A stretch of DNA of 64,000 nt, taken from contig QEYB01001685.1 in NCBI GenBank assembly GCA_017562135.1, positions 310,001 to 374,000 of the forward strand, written 5' to 3'. This document shows positions 13,501-24,215 of this stretch, one piece after another. Source of the stretch: Dipylidium caninum. Its lineage: Eukaryota > Platyhelminthes > Cestoda > Cyclophyllidea > Dipylidiidae. Below the pieces are notes generated by a model that worked only from the letters and a program-made list of their open reading frames with translations, was not told where the DNA came from and ran no database searches. A program made the translations under genes and the position numbers. The stretch's first letter is position 1; every line of letters starts with the position of its first letter.

Positions 13501-16500
13501 CGCCTCCCTGCCTCGGACGCGGGCTGGGCTGTGGTTCTCCGACAAAGCCATCGAGTCTTTCGTCATCTTAGCTTTCTATTCTCAACCTTCCGGATTCCTG
13601 GCCTAATCCCTCACGTTAGTCGCAGTTGGAGAGACACTCATCTCTTCGACGTAACACCGCACTGCTTTGGTTCGCCATAAATTCCGTCCGTCCGTCTTGA
13701 TTGCCTTCGTCCTGATCCCCGCGGGTGGGTGATATTCAACTGCATGTCATTGAGTCCGCCACACAAAATACCCACCTCTCCTAGTCAGAGTTGGTCCATT
13801 AATCGCGAGTCTTCGACGTGTCGCCTCACGTCGTGTAGAACCTCGAGCGTTTCAACGAGGTCGGCTGTCGGTGCAATGAATGCAGACTTCTGCCAATTTC
13901 CTCCAGGCGGAATGAAATGACGCTGATGCGTCCAGAGGCAGGCATGGGATGCTCAGGTCGTCCATTTCGGTATGTGAGAACTGCAACATGCCTGCTCTCC
14001 CGTAACTAGTCGGTGGAAGAGAGGGACTCCTCCCGAATACTGTCTGAAGACGCTCGAATGCCTCATTCCTTGCTCCTTACCTTGCTTTGTAGACAGAAGT
14101 CCGCGGGGGAGAAGAGTCGGGCGAACACTTCAATGCGATTTCGGCATTCTCCGCTGATCGAATTGCAGCCGCCGTTGACTGAGGTGTTGAGGGAAAAGGA
14201 AGGCATTCAATCTACCTCCACCACTGCCACCGCCACCACCACGGCTCCCACTTCAACTCGACAACCGTCAGCGCCACCGGAGCCGTTGGTGTCTCGTCTT
14301 TTAACGAGACTGCTCCTCCCGCCTACCGGCCTCGAGTCTCCGCCTCGTCTTCTGCTCATCCGGTTAGTCCAAAAGTCTCCCAGTGGCCGAGAAGAGCCCG
14401 CGCAGCCGCCCCGCCTGCGGCCAGGGCGCAGTGCGGGTCAGGCGTGCGTTTGGACGCTTTTAGCGCTGAGCTAGTAGGGGTCGGTCCACCGAGTTGACGG
14501 TAGTTAGCATCACTCGTGTTCTGTCGCCCTCTCCTTGGATGGAAGGGGTCGAAAACAAGCATCAGAGAAGAAGCTGCCCTGCCTTCTGCTTGGGTGCGGG
14601 AGCGTAAAAATGTTTGAGCCGAGAGAAGGAGAAACTTTCCCTTCAAACCGGTAACGATCGCGTAAGTCTTCCGACGGTCCTGAGAATCGTTTCCACTGCT
14701 CTACTCCCTCACGACTCCATTTTGGCGCGAAGACCTGATGAGAGCGGAGGCGATTGGCGATGGAGACTTGCACTTATCTGCTCCCAAGGCGTCAGCCCTT
14801 TGGCGTCCGAAGTCGTCGGCGTTTAGAAATGTCATCGTAAGACTCGGGCGGAATCGCCGTCTGTTCGGCGGGCTCCGTCTCCGCATTCTTGCATATCTTC
14901 CGCGTCCGTCGCCGCCAATGAACGCGAACACCTCCACAAGTTTACGCGCCGCGTGGGAGTCAGTTGTCATTTCCTGTCACTTCTGGTGACTGGTGCAGCG
15001 AGGTTGTGCTCGTCCAGCAACCATCTTCCCCGATGATCCATCGTGCTGGTCTAACCGCGCACATTCTTCCTCCTTTTCCTCTACGCAGCGTCCGAGATGA
15101 TAAGCATAATTTTAACCGAACAACAGGTCTTTTGGTCGAGCTGAAAGTGGAAAAGTCGTACAACAGTACTTAAAGTTGGAATAAGCGACTGGCTGGCAGA
15201 GGAGAGCGGGGCGTCCTGGGCTCTGCTCGCCTTACTGCCGACCAGACCAGCCCAACCGGCGAGGTGGTGGCTGCGAGGAGTCGCCGCGAGTCGAAGAAGA
15301 AGGCGGCAACACAGAGGGAGGCCGGAGGGAGCGGGGCAAGGCGAGACGAGGAAATAGTCGACCGAGAAGCTGCTGAGCGCCGTCGCCTGAACTGCGTCGT
15401 GAGGTGAGGGAAGCGGCAAATGAGATGAACCGCCATTTTATCTTCTCCATAGATCCTCAAGACGCCCTCCTTTGCAATGAGGACGCCGATGCTCCAGAAA
15501 TTCCGCAAAGCTCCGCCGCCACCGCCGCCATCGTTGGGATGTCGTGAGGAAGAGACCTTCACAAAACCTGTCGCCATCCACTTTCCCACCTCCCTGGAAG
15601 GTGGAAATCTCGAGTATGGGCTCAGTGAACATCTCATCAAACCGCCTCCCACCTACTCCACGCCCAGATTCGCCTCCGCTGGTCGTGGTAAGTTGAATGC
15701 CAATTAGTCGACATGGTAAATACTTCTTTCCTAGAAAAAAATAAAAGGATGTCTGAGCGCGTCAGATGACCTCATTTCAGTTAATCTGAGAGGCCTCAGG
15801 GCGGAATTAGCAACTCGCCTGGCCTTGTCTTCTCGCTCTGTCCATTCTTCTCCCCTTCTGCCTCGCTCTTTCTGCCGCACGAACGAGAATTACTCGACAG
15901 GTGGGAAAATATCCCGTTTATCGAGGAATTCGAGGGATACCTGAAAGTTGGCTGTCAAAAGAGGTGAATCAGCGCGTCTCTTATAGGCGACGGCGTCGCT
16001 TCTGTCAATTTGGGAAAGTGTGACACTCACCGCTCATTTCGTCGCCCACACTTGCCCTGGAAACTTTAATCGCTTCGGGTGTGCGGCCACGGGAGAGCGT
16101 TTGGTGAAAGCGACAAGAGCGGACTTTCCTGGCCGATTGTCCGACCCGACGAAGGAGGCGAACTGATTGGTGCGAACAACTTGCAGACAAAGTTTATTGA
16201 TGAAGTCGAGGCAGCCTCGTGGTCGCCTGCCTGGACGCATCTTCATCCGTCTTTGTGGTCGGCTTCTGTGGGCAGAATTGACATCGGATCCGTCAACTTC
16301 CGAGACTGACTTGACTGACAAGTAACAGCCAACGAGGCCACACATCCATTCGTCTCTTCTAATGGGAGAGTGGTCGGATTACGCGGTCAAGACTTGCCTT
16401 TAATGCACTATTCGGCGTCCCTGGAGGCGTCTTTACGGTCTGGACTCTCTGTCCTCGGGCAAATGAAGGTCGCCGAGCCTGTCCGCATCTCACTACTAAA

Positions 16501-19500
16501 ATCACCACTTCAGACGGTAGTAGAGATGGTTGCGGCCACCGGCAGATGGACAGAAGCCCTCGCCGTCCTCCGTCCAGCACTGGAGTCAGACCCTTTTGCT
16601 CATTGGCGACGTACTTTCTGTGTAGAGCAGGAGAATTCGCCTTTTCCAAAGGGAAACCGTGAGCTGAACAGACCGAAGTCCTAATTTCTCCCCATTTGTC
16701 AGGTTCTTAACCTCTTTGTACAAGGCGAGTCTATTCAAAGGTTCGGTCTGGCGGGTAATTTTGGCTTTAGGGTGAATTATCCCGAGGTAGACATACGATG
16801 GTCTGCACCGCGTGTCGGACGTCAAAAAAACTTTCTTTTGGACTGCATTTTTGGAAACAGAGTCGTCCGATTTCCACGCTGTCGCGTCGTTCACACAGTC
16901 GCCTCCTTTCGCCGTCGCCAGAGCGTCTCTCCACTAGCCTGTCATCCACCGAAGCCGCGAACCGTACCGGGTTTTGGGGCCTCTTTGGACCAAACTGCAT
17001 TTCTCAACACCGTGACTCCGTCGATATCTTCTCTGGACAACAGAGTCTAGGAAAAATTAGCTGGAACACTTGACACACGTTCTGGGAGCAGAGGAGTTGC
17101 CAAGCTCAACGTGTGAGTGCCTCGACACTTTGCCCCCACTCACCGAGGATCGAAGGGGGAAAGATAACGCAGGCCTAGTCAACCTTCTCGTGTCAACTCG
17201 CGAGTACTTCAGGGTTGTTTTCGTTGAAGTTTATTCTCGATCGTGGGGAATTAATTTTCGCGGGTGGTGGAGAAGGGAATCGACAGATCTGCGGATTCAA
17301 TGCGAGGCGAGCGTTGCGCAGAGCAGACACATTCCACTTCTCGCCACACTTTGAGTAGCCTCGACGAGAAACTGCCTGCCGCGTTCTCGCCTCCTCGGCT
17401 AGGGAAGATACGCAAATCTCTGTGCCCGTGCCCATGTCCATACAGAGAGAGGCTTTAGCCGACCAGAGTCACTTCTGCGCACACCGCAACTATTTACTCG
17501 GGAGAAAGGCTACTTATGGCAAACAGACGCTCCTCTCACCTCTCCCCTCGCTTCCGCTCCATCTCCTCTCCTCCGCGCGCCAGTAGGACAGACCTTCGAC
17601 TGCTCGGACGTGGCCAACTCCCACACGCGTGAGTCGGAAGGAACCCGTCCTTCTCGTCTTTCCTCGCCATTTCAACGGTCGTTCGTGTACCTCACCGAAA
17701 TCGCAGTTGAAGTGTGAAGAGTTGAGGCATGAAGCAGTCGTGTCTGTCCGCCTTTTTGGGTCATTCAGTTAAGGTTGCTCAGCACAGGGGCGTTTGTTTC
17801 TTGAACCGTCGGGGGGGGGGAAATGAGCGCGGCTGTTCGTCGGATATCGCCCGCTATTGCTGCTGGCTGTGCAGTCCGCCTTTCGGCTCGGCTTCTCCCG
17901 CGTCTGGAGGCTCAGTTCCCTCTTCCTCCACCTACATCGCGGCCCTCTGGCTGCTGGCCGAGTGCTTAATTCGAGCTACTTTACCACTGGGGTCTCGGCG
18001 CTCGACGGTCCGCGCAACAGTCACTTCCCTTCTCCCATTCACCTCAGCCACGAGGCGATCTTGCCTTCGACTCTGCAACACCGCCTGGAGGAGTCAGTGC
18101 GGTCCGACGCCGCGAGGACTCACTTTCCGTCGCTTTTCGACAAACCTCTGCCTTCCGAAGCTTTTCTCGGACCGTTGAGCACGACGTCTGTCGCATTAGG
18201 GGAGGCAAAGACGTACTCGCACGAATGCAGTGTCCGAAAGCTTTTTCCTCCGCGCCATCGTTTTTCCTCCCCCTTGATCATCTCCATTCAAGTGGCATAG
18301 AGGCGGTGGTTGGTCAAGAGGACCCACTTAACACCCACTCAATCGCCCGGTTGGCTAAATCAAATTTTTCCCACAAGGGTGTCCACTAAGTCCTCCTTGT
18401 CAAGAGGAGATTCTTGCGCCTGATGAAAGCTAAATTGTCCATCGAAGATGTCCACACGTGCCCGAGAAACCGGCTGAGACCTCTTTCTTCTCCCCTCTCG
18501 CCGGCGTAGGGAGAATATGCGAGACTTTTGATGAAAAGTAGCTTAGTCCCTTCTCCCCCTCACCCCCATGCCCCCCCCTCAGCGCGTCCCCGCCTCCTCT
18601 CTTCAAGGAAGTTCACTTTTGCCCGTGCTCCACACGGCCAAGCGGCCGACAAGTGGCGAAGGATGAGGAGGAAAAAAAGAAGATGGGTTGGGGACATTCT
18701 GTCTGAGCTAGCTTTTTACCTAAAACCCACTTCTCCTTCATCTTGTGCGGACTTAACATTTACCGACTTCTCTTCCTCTAAGTTGGCTAGCTAGACGGCC
18801 GGCAGCTTAATTTGATCCCCAATTCCGACGGCACACGACCCGCTGTCGTCAGTGTAGCTCTTCAGCTGGCTTGTTTCGACCAACGAGGCGGAGAGTGGGT
18901 CCTCGAGAGGGAAGGCAGGGGGGGGGGGAACAGAGTGCGGACAGCAGCGATGCCATCGCGGAAAGGGTTGAGTGGCTAACAGAGGACCAACTTCTGCCCG
19001 CGTCGAAGTAACCCCTGAAAACCTGGTCCAGGCGTGTGAATCACCGGATCCTGATTATTCCGAGGGGCGAACAGTTAGGAAATTCAACCGCGAGCTGTCC
19101 GCCATGGTCCACTTCCACTCACTTTCGACCAGACCACTGAGCCGACACCAACTTTGTGACCGCGGGACTGCTGTTCCGCTTCCTGGCGCCCAGAATAACT
19201 CTCAGTGCGACCCCTTTGCGCCTCGCTGTCCCCTCTACTTTCCAAACGCCTCAACTCGGTCCAGGAGCGTCCACTACGCGTTGCCCGAGCCTCCACCGAG
19301 CGAAGATGCTGCACGATTTGGGCTTCAGAGCCTCGCAGACGTCTGGGACACAATCCACTTTTTGAGCTATCTCTAAAATTAACCCAAATGTTAGGTGAGC
19401 GTAGTCTCTCGATCTTTTCGCGGGGGGGGGGGGGGGGTGGGGAGGTGGAAACTTCCGTCCACTCCCCTTCCCGACCCGCCGTCGGCGGAGGGGCGGCGGG

Positions 19501-22500
19501 AGACTCGCGACTGTCAGACACCGCCGGAATGAGCGTGCCCCCACGAAGAGGAAGAGAAGGCAAGGGATGGGAAGTGAAAGGCTGGAGGGGAGAAGTGGAT
19601 GCTAAGTGGATTCAAATGTCGGTGAGGTAGTGAGGAAAGGAGATAGGATCGCCGCACTCCCCCTCCTCAAATCTCCACCGTGAAAGCGCCGATACCCGGG
19701 CGCATTTTGCACCGTGGCCGAAACAATCTCATCCATCATCTCGACCAAAGCTTATTTGGTCTTCAGGTGGATTCTTTGTCCTCCACGTTGACGGACGGTG
19801 ATTAGTGACTTCTTTGACGAGTGTCAGGCGAAGCCATCGATTTCCCGTCCTCCTGGCTTCGCACGGCATGCAGTCTGGTTGTGGAACCGGCTGAAATAAT
19901 GCGTAACCGACCTCCATTTAAAAAATGACGACTTTCGGGTAATCCACTTTGGGCGGTTCATCCTCATCTGGCTGAGATTTGTTCGAAAGGTGGAGGGGCG
20001 AGGTGGAAGCTGAGAGCTCTGTGGTTACTCTGTCGCCAGAGCAGCCACAAAATCAGTGACTGCTCTTGACCCACGCAGAGCGGGAGGTTCTGAGCACACG
20101 GAGGAGGATCAGGGAGGCTTTTCGCCTCGAGGTAACCTACGCTCGTGGCACGCGATTGACGCGGTGTTGGTCCGGTCCAAGTGAAGCGACCAAGAGCTGT
20201 CGCCACGGCCTAGTGTTGGAGCAGCAGCCTAATTGCTTCCCGCCCCCAGCCCGCCACTCCCAGGCGGCCCTTCGTCCGCGCTGAGCTGCCTGCGGTGGGA
20301 GAAGACGACAACCGCGTAAGCCTCGCCGCCACCGACCCAGCGACTTCCGTCGGGCAGGTTTGTATCCACCTCAACAACTCATTCCTTGGCATTCGCCGGG
20401 TGTTGCGATCCGAGCGTTTGCCCAATATTAAGTGCGCTCTCGACCTCCCGCAAGAGGTTCACCTCCCTCAGCACCATCGCGCCGCCTTCGGCTCTCCCTG
20501 CTGAGGGGTGTCCGCAACGCGATAACATCAGCCTCTTTTTTAACATTCTCCCGCATTGTTAGTCCACTCTGCGTGGCGAGAAGTGGATGCGAGGGCGAGG
20601 GGCGAGTGGGAAGGCTGTCGATTTGTGTAGGGCGCAGTCGAGCCTTGGCTGTTCGTAGTTAGCGTGGTCACCCGGTCGTCGGATCAGCAATTCGCCTCTC
20701 CTCAACTTACAGATAAAGGCAACAAGAAGGCGAAAAGCGTGAAGCATGAACAGACCTGTGTCCAACTCCTCTGCCACCGCCTTCTCCCCCACTGCCGCAG
20801 GACTCGGCGCCACCGAGGGCGCCACCGGCGTCTACGCGGTCTGCCGGGCTACTGCAGCCGCGAAGGCGGAGTCTTCCTCACCACACTCTACTGCTTCGTC
20901 AAGTGCCTCTACCTAGCAAACGCGGTGGGTCAAATCTACCTGATGGAGCGTTTTGTCGGCGCTCGCGTCACATTCTACGGCGCCGCGGTGCTGGCGGACC
21001 TTATCCGCGGACGGGACTGGGAACAGTCGGGCCACTTCCCTCGTGTCACCTTCTGCGACATGGAAGCCAAGAAGTTGGGCAAGAATCATGTGTAAGTTGG
21101 CTTGCCGTGACGACTTTGCTGCCTCTCCCGCGTGCAGTGTGCACCTGTTCAACTCAAACCGGGATTAAATCGTTCCCCCACGCCCCTCCGTCATTTCTGG
21201 CCAGCGAAAAATCCGCTTTCACCAGACGATCATCGCACTGAACAAGCAGCGGGAAAAGCTGCAACTCGGTGGTTTCGCAGCTGTTTCGGTGTCACAGACG
21301 AGGAACGGGCTCCGTCGCCTTCCGCGGCCTGCCTGATTATGCAACGGCGAGATGGCCACGGCCGCTTAGATCAGGGGAACCGGCTCCTGAATCGGTGAGA
21401 CTGGTTGAAGAAGGGGCCTACGGTCAAGAAGGGACAAATTCTTCCACCACGTGAATTCTGGGGCTGAAGAAAGAAGATCGAAGTGCTAAACACCAAGCCC
21501 TCTCGCCTCGTAGAGGGCTTCCACATTCCACGGGCGCCTTCTTGGCATTCGCTCATGCGTGGACTCGACGGCGCGGCTTACTTACCCTTTGCGCCAGTTC
21601 ACCTTGTCCATTTTTCCTAAAATAATCGTCCTTATTTTGGCAGCTGAAGGGAATGAGAGGAAGATGATATGAGCAAACGACTTATCCCTCGTCTCCACAG
21701 ACAAAACGCGGCCTTTGAGTGGTCCGTTGCAGGCAGGAAGAAGCCTGGCTCCGTGAACAGAAGGCCTTCGAATGTAGGGGAGAAGGTGGAGTGCCGATGG
21801 TGATTTCTGCCCTGCTTTGTAGCATCCAATCGACCTTTAGTATAAAAACCACCTCACTCCACTCGTGGTAGACCTTCCAACGCCCGAAGCCACTTCGTTT
21901 CATGGTCGAGGCTTTGGCTACGTCCCTGCCGCTCACGTCTCTACGATTGCCTGGCAGTGATTGTGGAGACCCCTAATTTGACGCCGAGGATGCTGGACGG
22001 ACCTGGAGGCGCATTAATTATGAGTCGCGGAGGTGAGCGGATTGCAAGGTGCGGAGTAACCGCAACTGACCGACATCTCTAGCCAACAGACCGCGAGGAA
22101 CTGCTGAATCGCGACTACGTTTTCGCGGAGTTGAGTCCCGATGCCCGGCAGGACTGAAGTCTCGTCGGGGAGGTGGGGGGTGAGGCGGGGCGGGGGAATG
22201 CCTTTTTGCGCAGCGGACTCGGTTTCAGTCCAACTTTCCGGGTGTCTGGCGTGGAATGAGCAACTGAGACGCTTTAAGGCGATTAACTTCTCTACCTTCC
22301 ACTCGTAGGTACACCATTCAATGCGTCTTGCCAATCAACATGTTCCTCGAGAAGATTTACATCTTCCTCTGGTTCTGGCACATTATGCTAGCAATCGTGA
22401 CCGTCGCCTCGCTGGTCAGTTGGCTGCGACGCCTCTTTTGGCGTCGGTCGCGTCTCAAGTTTGTGCGGCACTACCTCAAAGTGGTGAGCGCCCTGCCCCC

Positions 22501-23056
22501 CGTCCTCGAGCCGCGTGATCGTCAGCGGACACGCCAGTTCGTGGACGAGTATCTCACCGCAGACGCCTTCTTCCTCCTCCGCCTCATCGGTGCCAACAGC
22601 GGTGACCTGCTGGCCAGCGAACTGACCCATGAGTTGTGGAGGGGCTTCATCGGTCATGCCAGCGTCGCCTCGTCGCTTCCTCCGCTTCCACTCACCGCCG
22701 CACCGCTCCCTCGTCTCTGTCCCAAGCACGCTAGTTGCTGCTGTGACTACTGCTACCTCGGTGGACGCTGCAAGCCCCATGGGGGCGGCGGGGGCGCGAG
22801 GTCGGGGGGCCGAATATTCGGTGTGAAGTGCTACCCTGGCGACAGGAGCCCCGCACGCCACAAGATTTGTCCCAACCTTCACCACCACTTGCCAATATGT
22901 CCCCTCTCCGCTGCTCCGCGCCGCTGTCCGGCCGAGGCGCCGACCGACTCGGCGGACGCCAGTGCAGGCGTAGTGGAAGCCGACAGAAAATCCCTGCCCG
23001 GTAAAATCACCGAGGGTAGCAACGGGAATCGCAACACCTCGGAGGACATTGTATAG
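341..23056 (+). CDS. Innexin gap-junction channel protein, complete, 4 exons
   Basis: Innexins form gap junctions and hemichannels in invertebrate plasma membranes. Coding exons are 341-497, 7212-7581, 20801-21091 and 22309-23056; phases match at all three junctions and sum to 1566 nt (521 aa), a usual innexin size or slightly longer. The N-terminal stretch DDDFADRLNYQYTS leads into TM1 (about residues 34-52). The first extracellular loop has Cys58 and Cys76. The family signature YYQWAPI is at 103-109, before TM2 (about 107-125, with the conserved mid-helix Pro121). TM3 is at about 202-223, the second loop has Cys261 and Cys278, and TM4 is about 289-309. The start at 341 is the only ATG giving the conserved N-terminus at the right spacing. 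The cytoplasmic tail (about 310-521) is Pro/Cys/His/Gly-rich and ends Asp-Ile-Val. Nothing looks broken. Family assignment is certain; the orthologue group (unc-7/unc-9-like or other) cannot be told from here. Confidence 0.93.
4505..4531. repeat. (GT)n microsatellite in innexin intron 1
   Basis: Uninterrupted GT dinucleotide tract of about 13 units. Confidence 0.95.
6098..6170. repeat. Imperfect ACGC tetranucleotide tract
   Basis: Repeated ACGC units with CACA and GGACGC interruptions, in innexin intron 1; it could adopt Z-DNA because purines and pyrimidines alternate. Confidence 0.85.
6396..6423. repeat. Imperfect CA microsatellite
   Basis: CA-rich tract with a few T and A interruptions. 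Confidence 0.85.
7212..7581 (+). CDS. Innexin exon 2 (first extracellular loop, TM2)
   Basis: The acceptor AG is at 7210-7211 after a T-rich tract; the donor GTGAGT is at 7582. It encodes loop 1 with two of the conserved cysteines, the YYQW signature and TM2, then the start of the intracellular loop ending in MHRQRMCR. Confidence 0.95.
7582..20800 (+). other. Innexin intron 2, about 13.2 kb
   Basis: Long GC-rich intron separating the two halves of the channel between TM2 and TM3. Poly-G runs lie at 17811-17820 (10 G), 18918-18928 (11 G) and 19422-19437 (16 G). AT-rich words such as ATTAATTA occur as isolated islands. No nested gene was recognised on either strand despite several open frames above 100 codons. 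Confidence 0.8.
19422..19437. repeat. Poly-G run (16 G) in innexin intron 2
   Basis: Longest of several G homopolymers on the + strand of this locus (also 17811-17820 and 18918-18928). Such runs are hard to sequence and may be miscounted. Confidence 0.9.
20801..21091 (+). CDS. Innexin exon 3 (intracellular loop, TM3, second extracellular loop)
   Basis: The acceptor chosen is AG at 20799-20800, after a strong pyrimidine tract, because it completes the split Arg codon and keeps frame. The upstream AG at 20711-20712 would put a stop in frame at once. The exon begins with an Arg/His-rich loop segment, then TM3 (LYCFVKCLYLAN...). The donor GTAAGT is at 21092. Confidence 0.92.
21092..22308 (+). 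other. Innexin intron 3, about 1.2 kb
   Basis: Lies between GTAAGT at 21092 and the acceptor at 22307-22308. Same composition as the other innexin introns; nothing recognised inside. Confidence 0.85.
22309..23056 (+). CDS. Innexin exon 4 (TM4 and cytoplasmic tail)
   Basis: The acceptor AG is at 22307-22308. It continues the second extracellular loop (YTIQCVLPINMFLEKI), then TM4 and a 210-residue tail. The stop TAG is at 23054-23056. The tail has ten cysteines clustered at residues 410-479, poly-Gly at 431-435 and a His triplet at 464-466. Confidence 0.93.
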
Positions 23057-23456
23057 TCGGTGGGCGCTCAAGTTAACCCCTTCCGTCGAGACACCTCATT
23101 GGCAGACTCAGCTGGGGCCTTAGAAGATTTGTCATCGCTTCGCCCCCTCGCCCCCTCGCCCCCCCGTCTCCTCCTCCACCTCTTCTCCTCCTGTCCACAT
23201 CCTCTCTCTCTCGCCCTCCTCTTATTAGGGTTTGTATATTTTTGCATTCCCCATTTATCATCTCCTCATCTCTAACTCACTCTAGCTCACGCCTTCCTCC
23301 TCTCTCGCAACCTCCCCCGCCCCGCCCCGTCGGTCCCGCCCCCGCCGCCTCCCCACATATATGCAGTGCGTGATGAATGTTGTTCGGCTTCCCCCTTAGA
23401 CGTGTTTGGCTTTGCTTTTGCCCCACGTTGACATCAACACAAGGAGATTTACTGTG

Positions 23457-23462
23457 AATAAA
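23457..23462 (+). promoter_or_regulatory. Possible innexin polyadenylation signal
   Basis: AATAAA 400 bases after the innexin stop codon, the first good match to the canonical hexamer downstream. It sits at the left edge of a diverged repeat unit. A 3' transcript end shortly after it would give a 3'UTR of about 0.4 kb. Confidence 0.4.
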
Positions 23463-23560
23463 GAAAGAGTGGCACAGAGAAGACTTCGCAACAATCTTTT
23501 CTACTCTGGTTTTTGCGCTACCTCCACTGCAGTTGCGCGTGGACGTGGCCAGTTCCGTCC
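23462..23560 (+). repeat. Diverged direct repeat, copy 1
   Basis: Shares ordered words with 24094-24215: AAAG-GTG-CACAGA, TCGCAACA-TCTTTT, CTCT-TTTTGCGC and GTGGCCAGTTC. Same orientation, about 0.6 kb apart. Could be a short interspersed element or a local duplication. It has no coding signature. Confidence 0.5.
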
Positions 23561-24093
23561 GGGAAGAGTCTTCGCCAAACTGAGGTGCTCGAGTGCTCGA
23601 CAATGAGACTGTTGAGGGCTGAGAAGTCCTCAGAGTCGGTTTAGATGGGCCTAATTGTCATCCCCTCTTCATCTTCACTGCCCTGTCGTTCCCGACAGTC
23701 TGGACTCGCTCGGCGTACACCATTTCTGTGCTCGAAGTGGCAAAATACTCTGCTCCACCCTTCAATCTGCGGCAGGTGCTCTTGTAACAACCGACTTTTT
23801 AGCCTCGTTTAATGGCGGTGAGGCCTGTCCGCACAAATTTCTACTGTCCGCCAGCCAGACCGCTGATTAAAACACCCTCCCGCCTTTCTGTCTCGTCTTA
23901 GTTACCTGTCAACAGGTCTCTTCAGGCCTCGTCTCACCTGGTTTGCGAATTCACCCGCTCTTCAACTTTCCCGGACATAGGACAAAGGCGCTTTCACCCA
24001 AGAGCGCCTTCTTCAGGACTTCTTTGTGGCAAAATTCACCTAATTTCTTCTTAATAGTGCAAATTAGTCAATCAACTTTGAGGCATCTTTAGA

Positions 24094-24215
24094 GAAGACG
24101 AAAGTGACACAGAAACGTCGCAACAGTCTTTTTTTCCAATTTTAAACGCAACTCTAACTTTTGCGCAACGTCCCCTGGGGCTGCGAGTGGAAGTGGCCAG
24201 TTCTGGCCTTGTCAT
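24094..24215 (+). repeat. Diverged direct repeat, copy 2
   Basis: Second copy of the unit at 23462-23560, longer by a T-rich insertion near 24130. The copies diverge enough that this is an old duplication or two members of a dispersed family. Confidence 0.5.

Noticed and set aside
15170..15652. 160-codon - strand open frame in innexin intron 2
   Set aside because: Low-complexity Ser/Arg/Pro composition typical of GC-rich non-coding DNA; no splice-supported partners and no domain.
20713..20800. Innexin exon 3 starting at the upstream acceptor 20711-20712
   Set aside because: Gives CGA then TAA in the required phase, an immediate stop; the acceptor at 20799-20800 has a stronger pyrimidine tract and keeps frame.
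22388..23071. 227-codon - strand open frame
   Set aside because: Antisense shadow of innexin exon 4.
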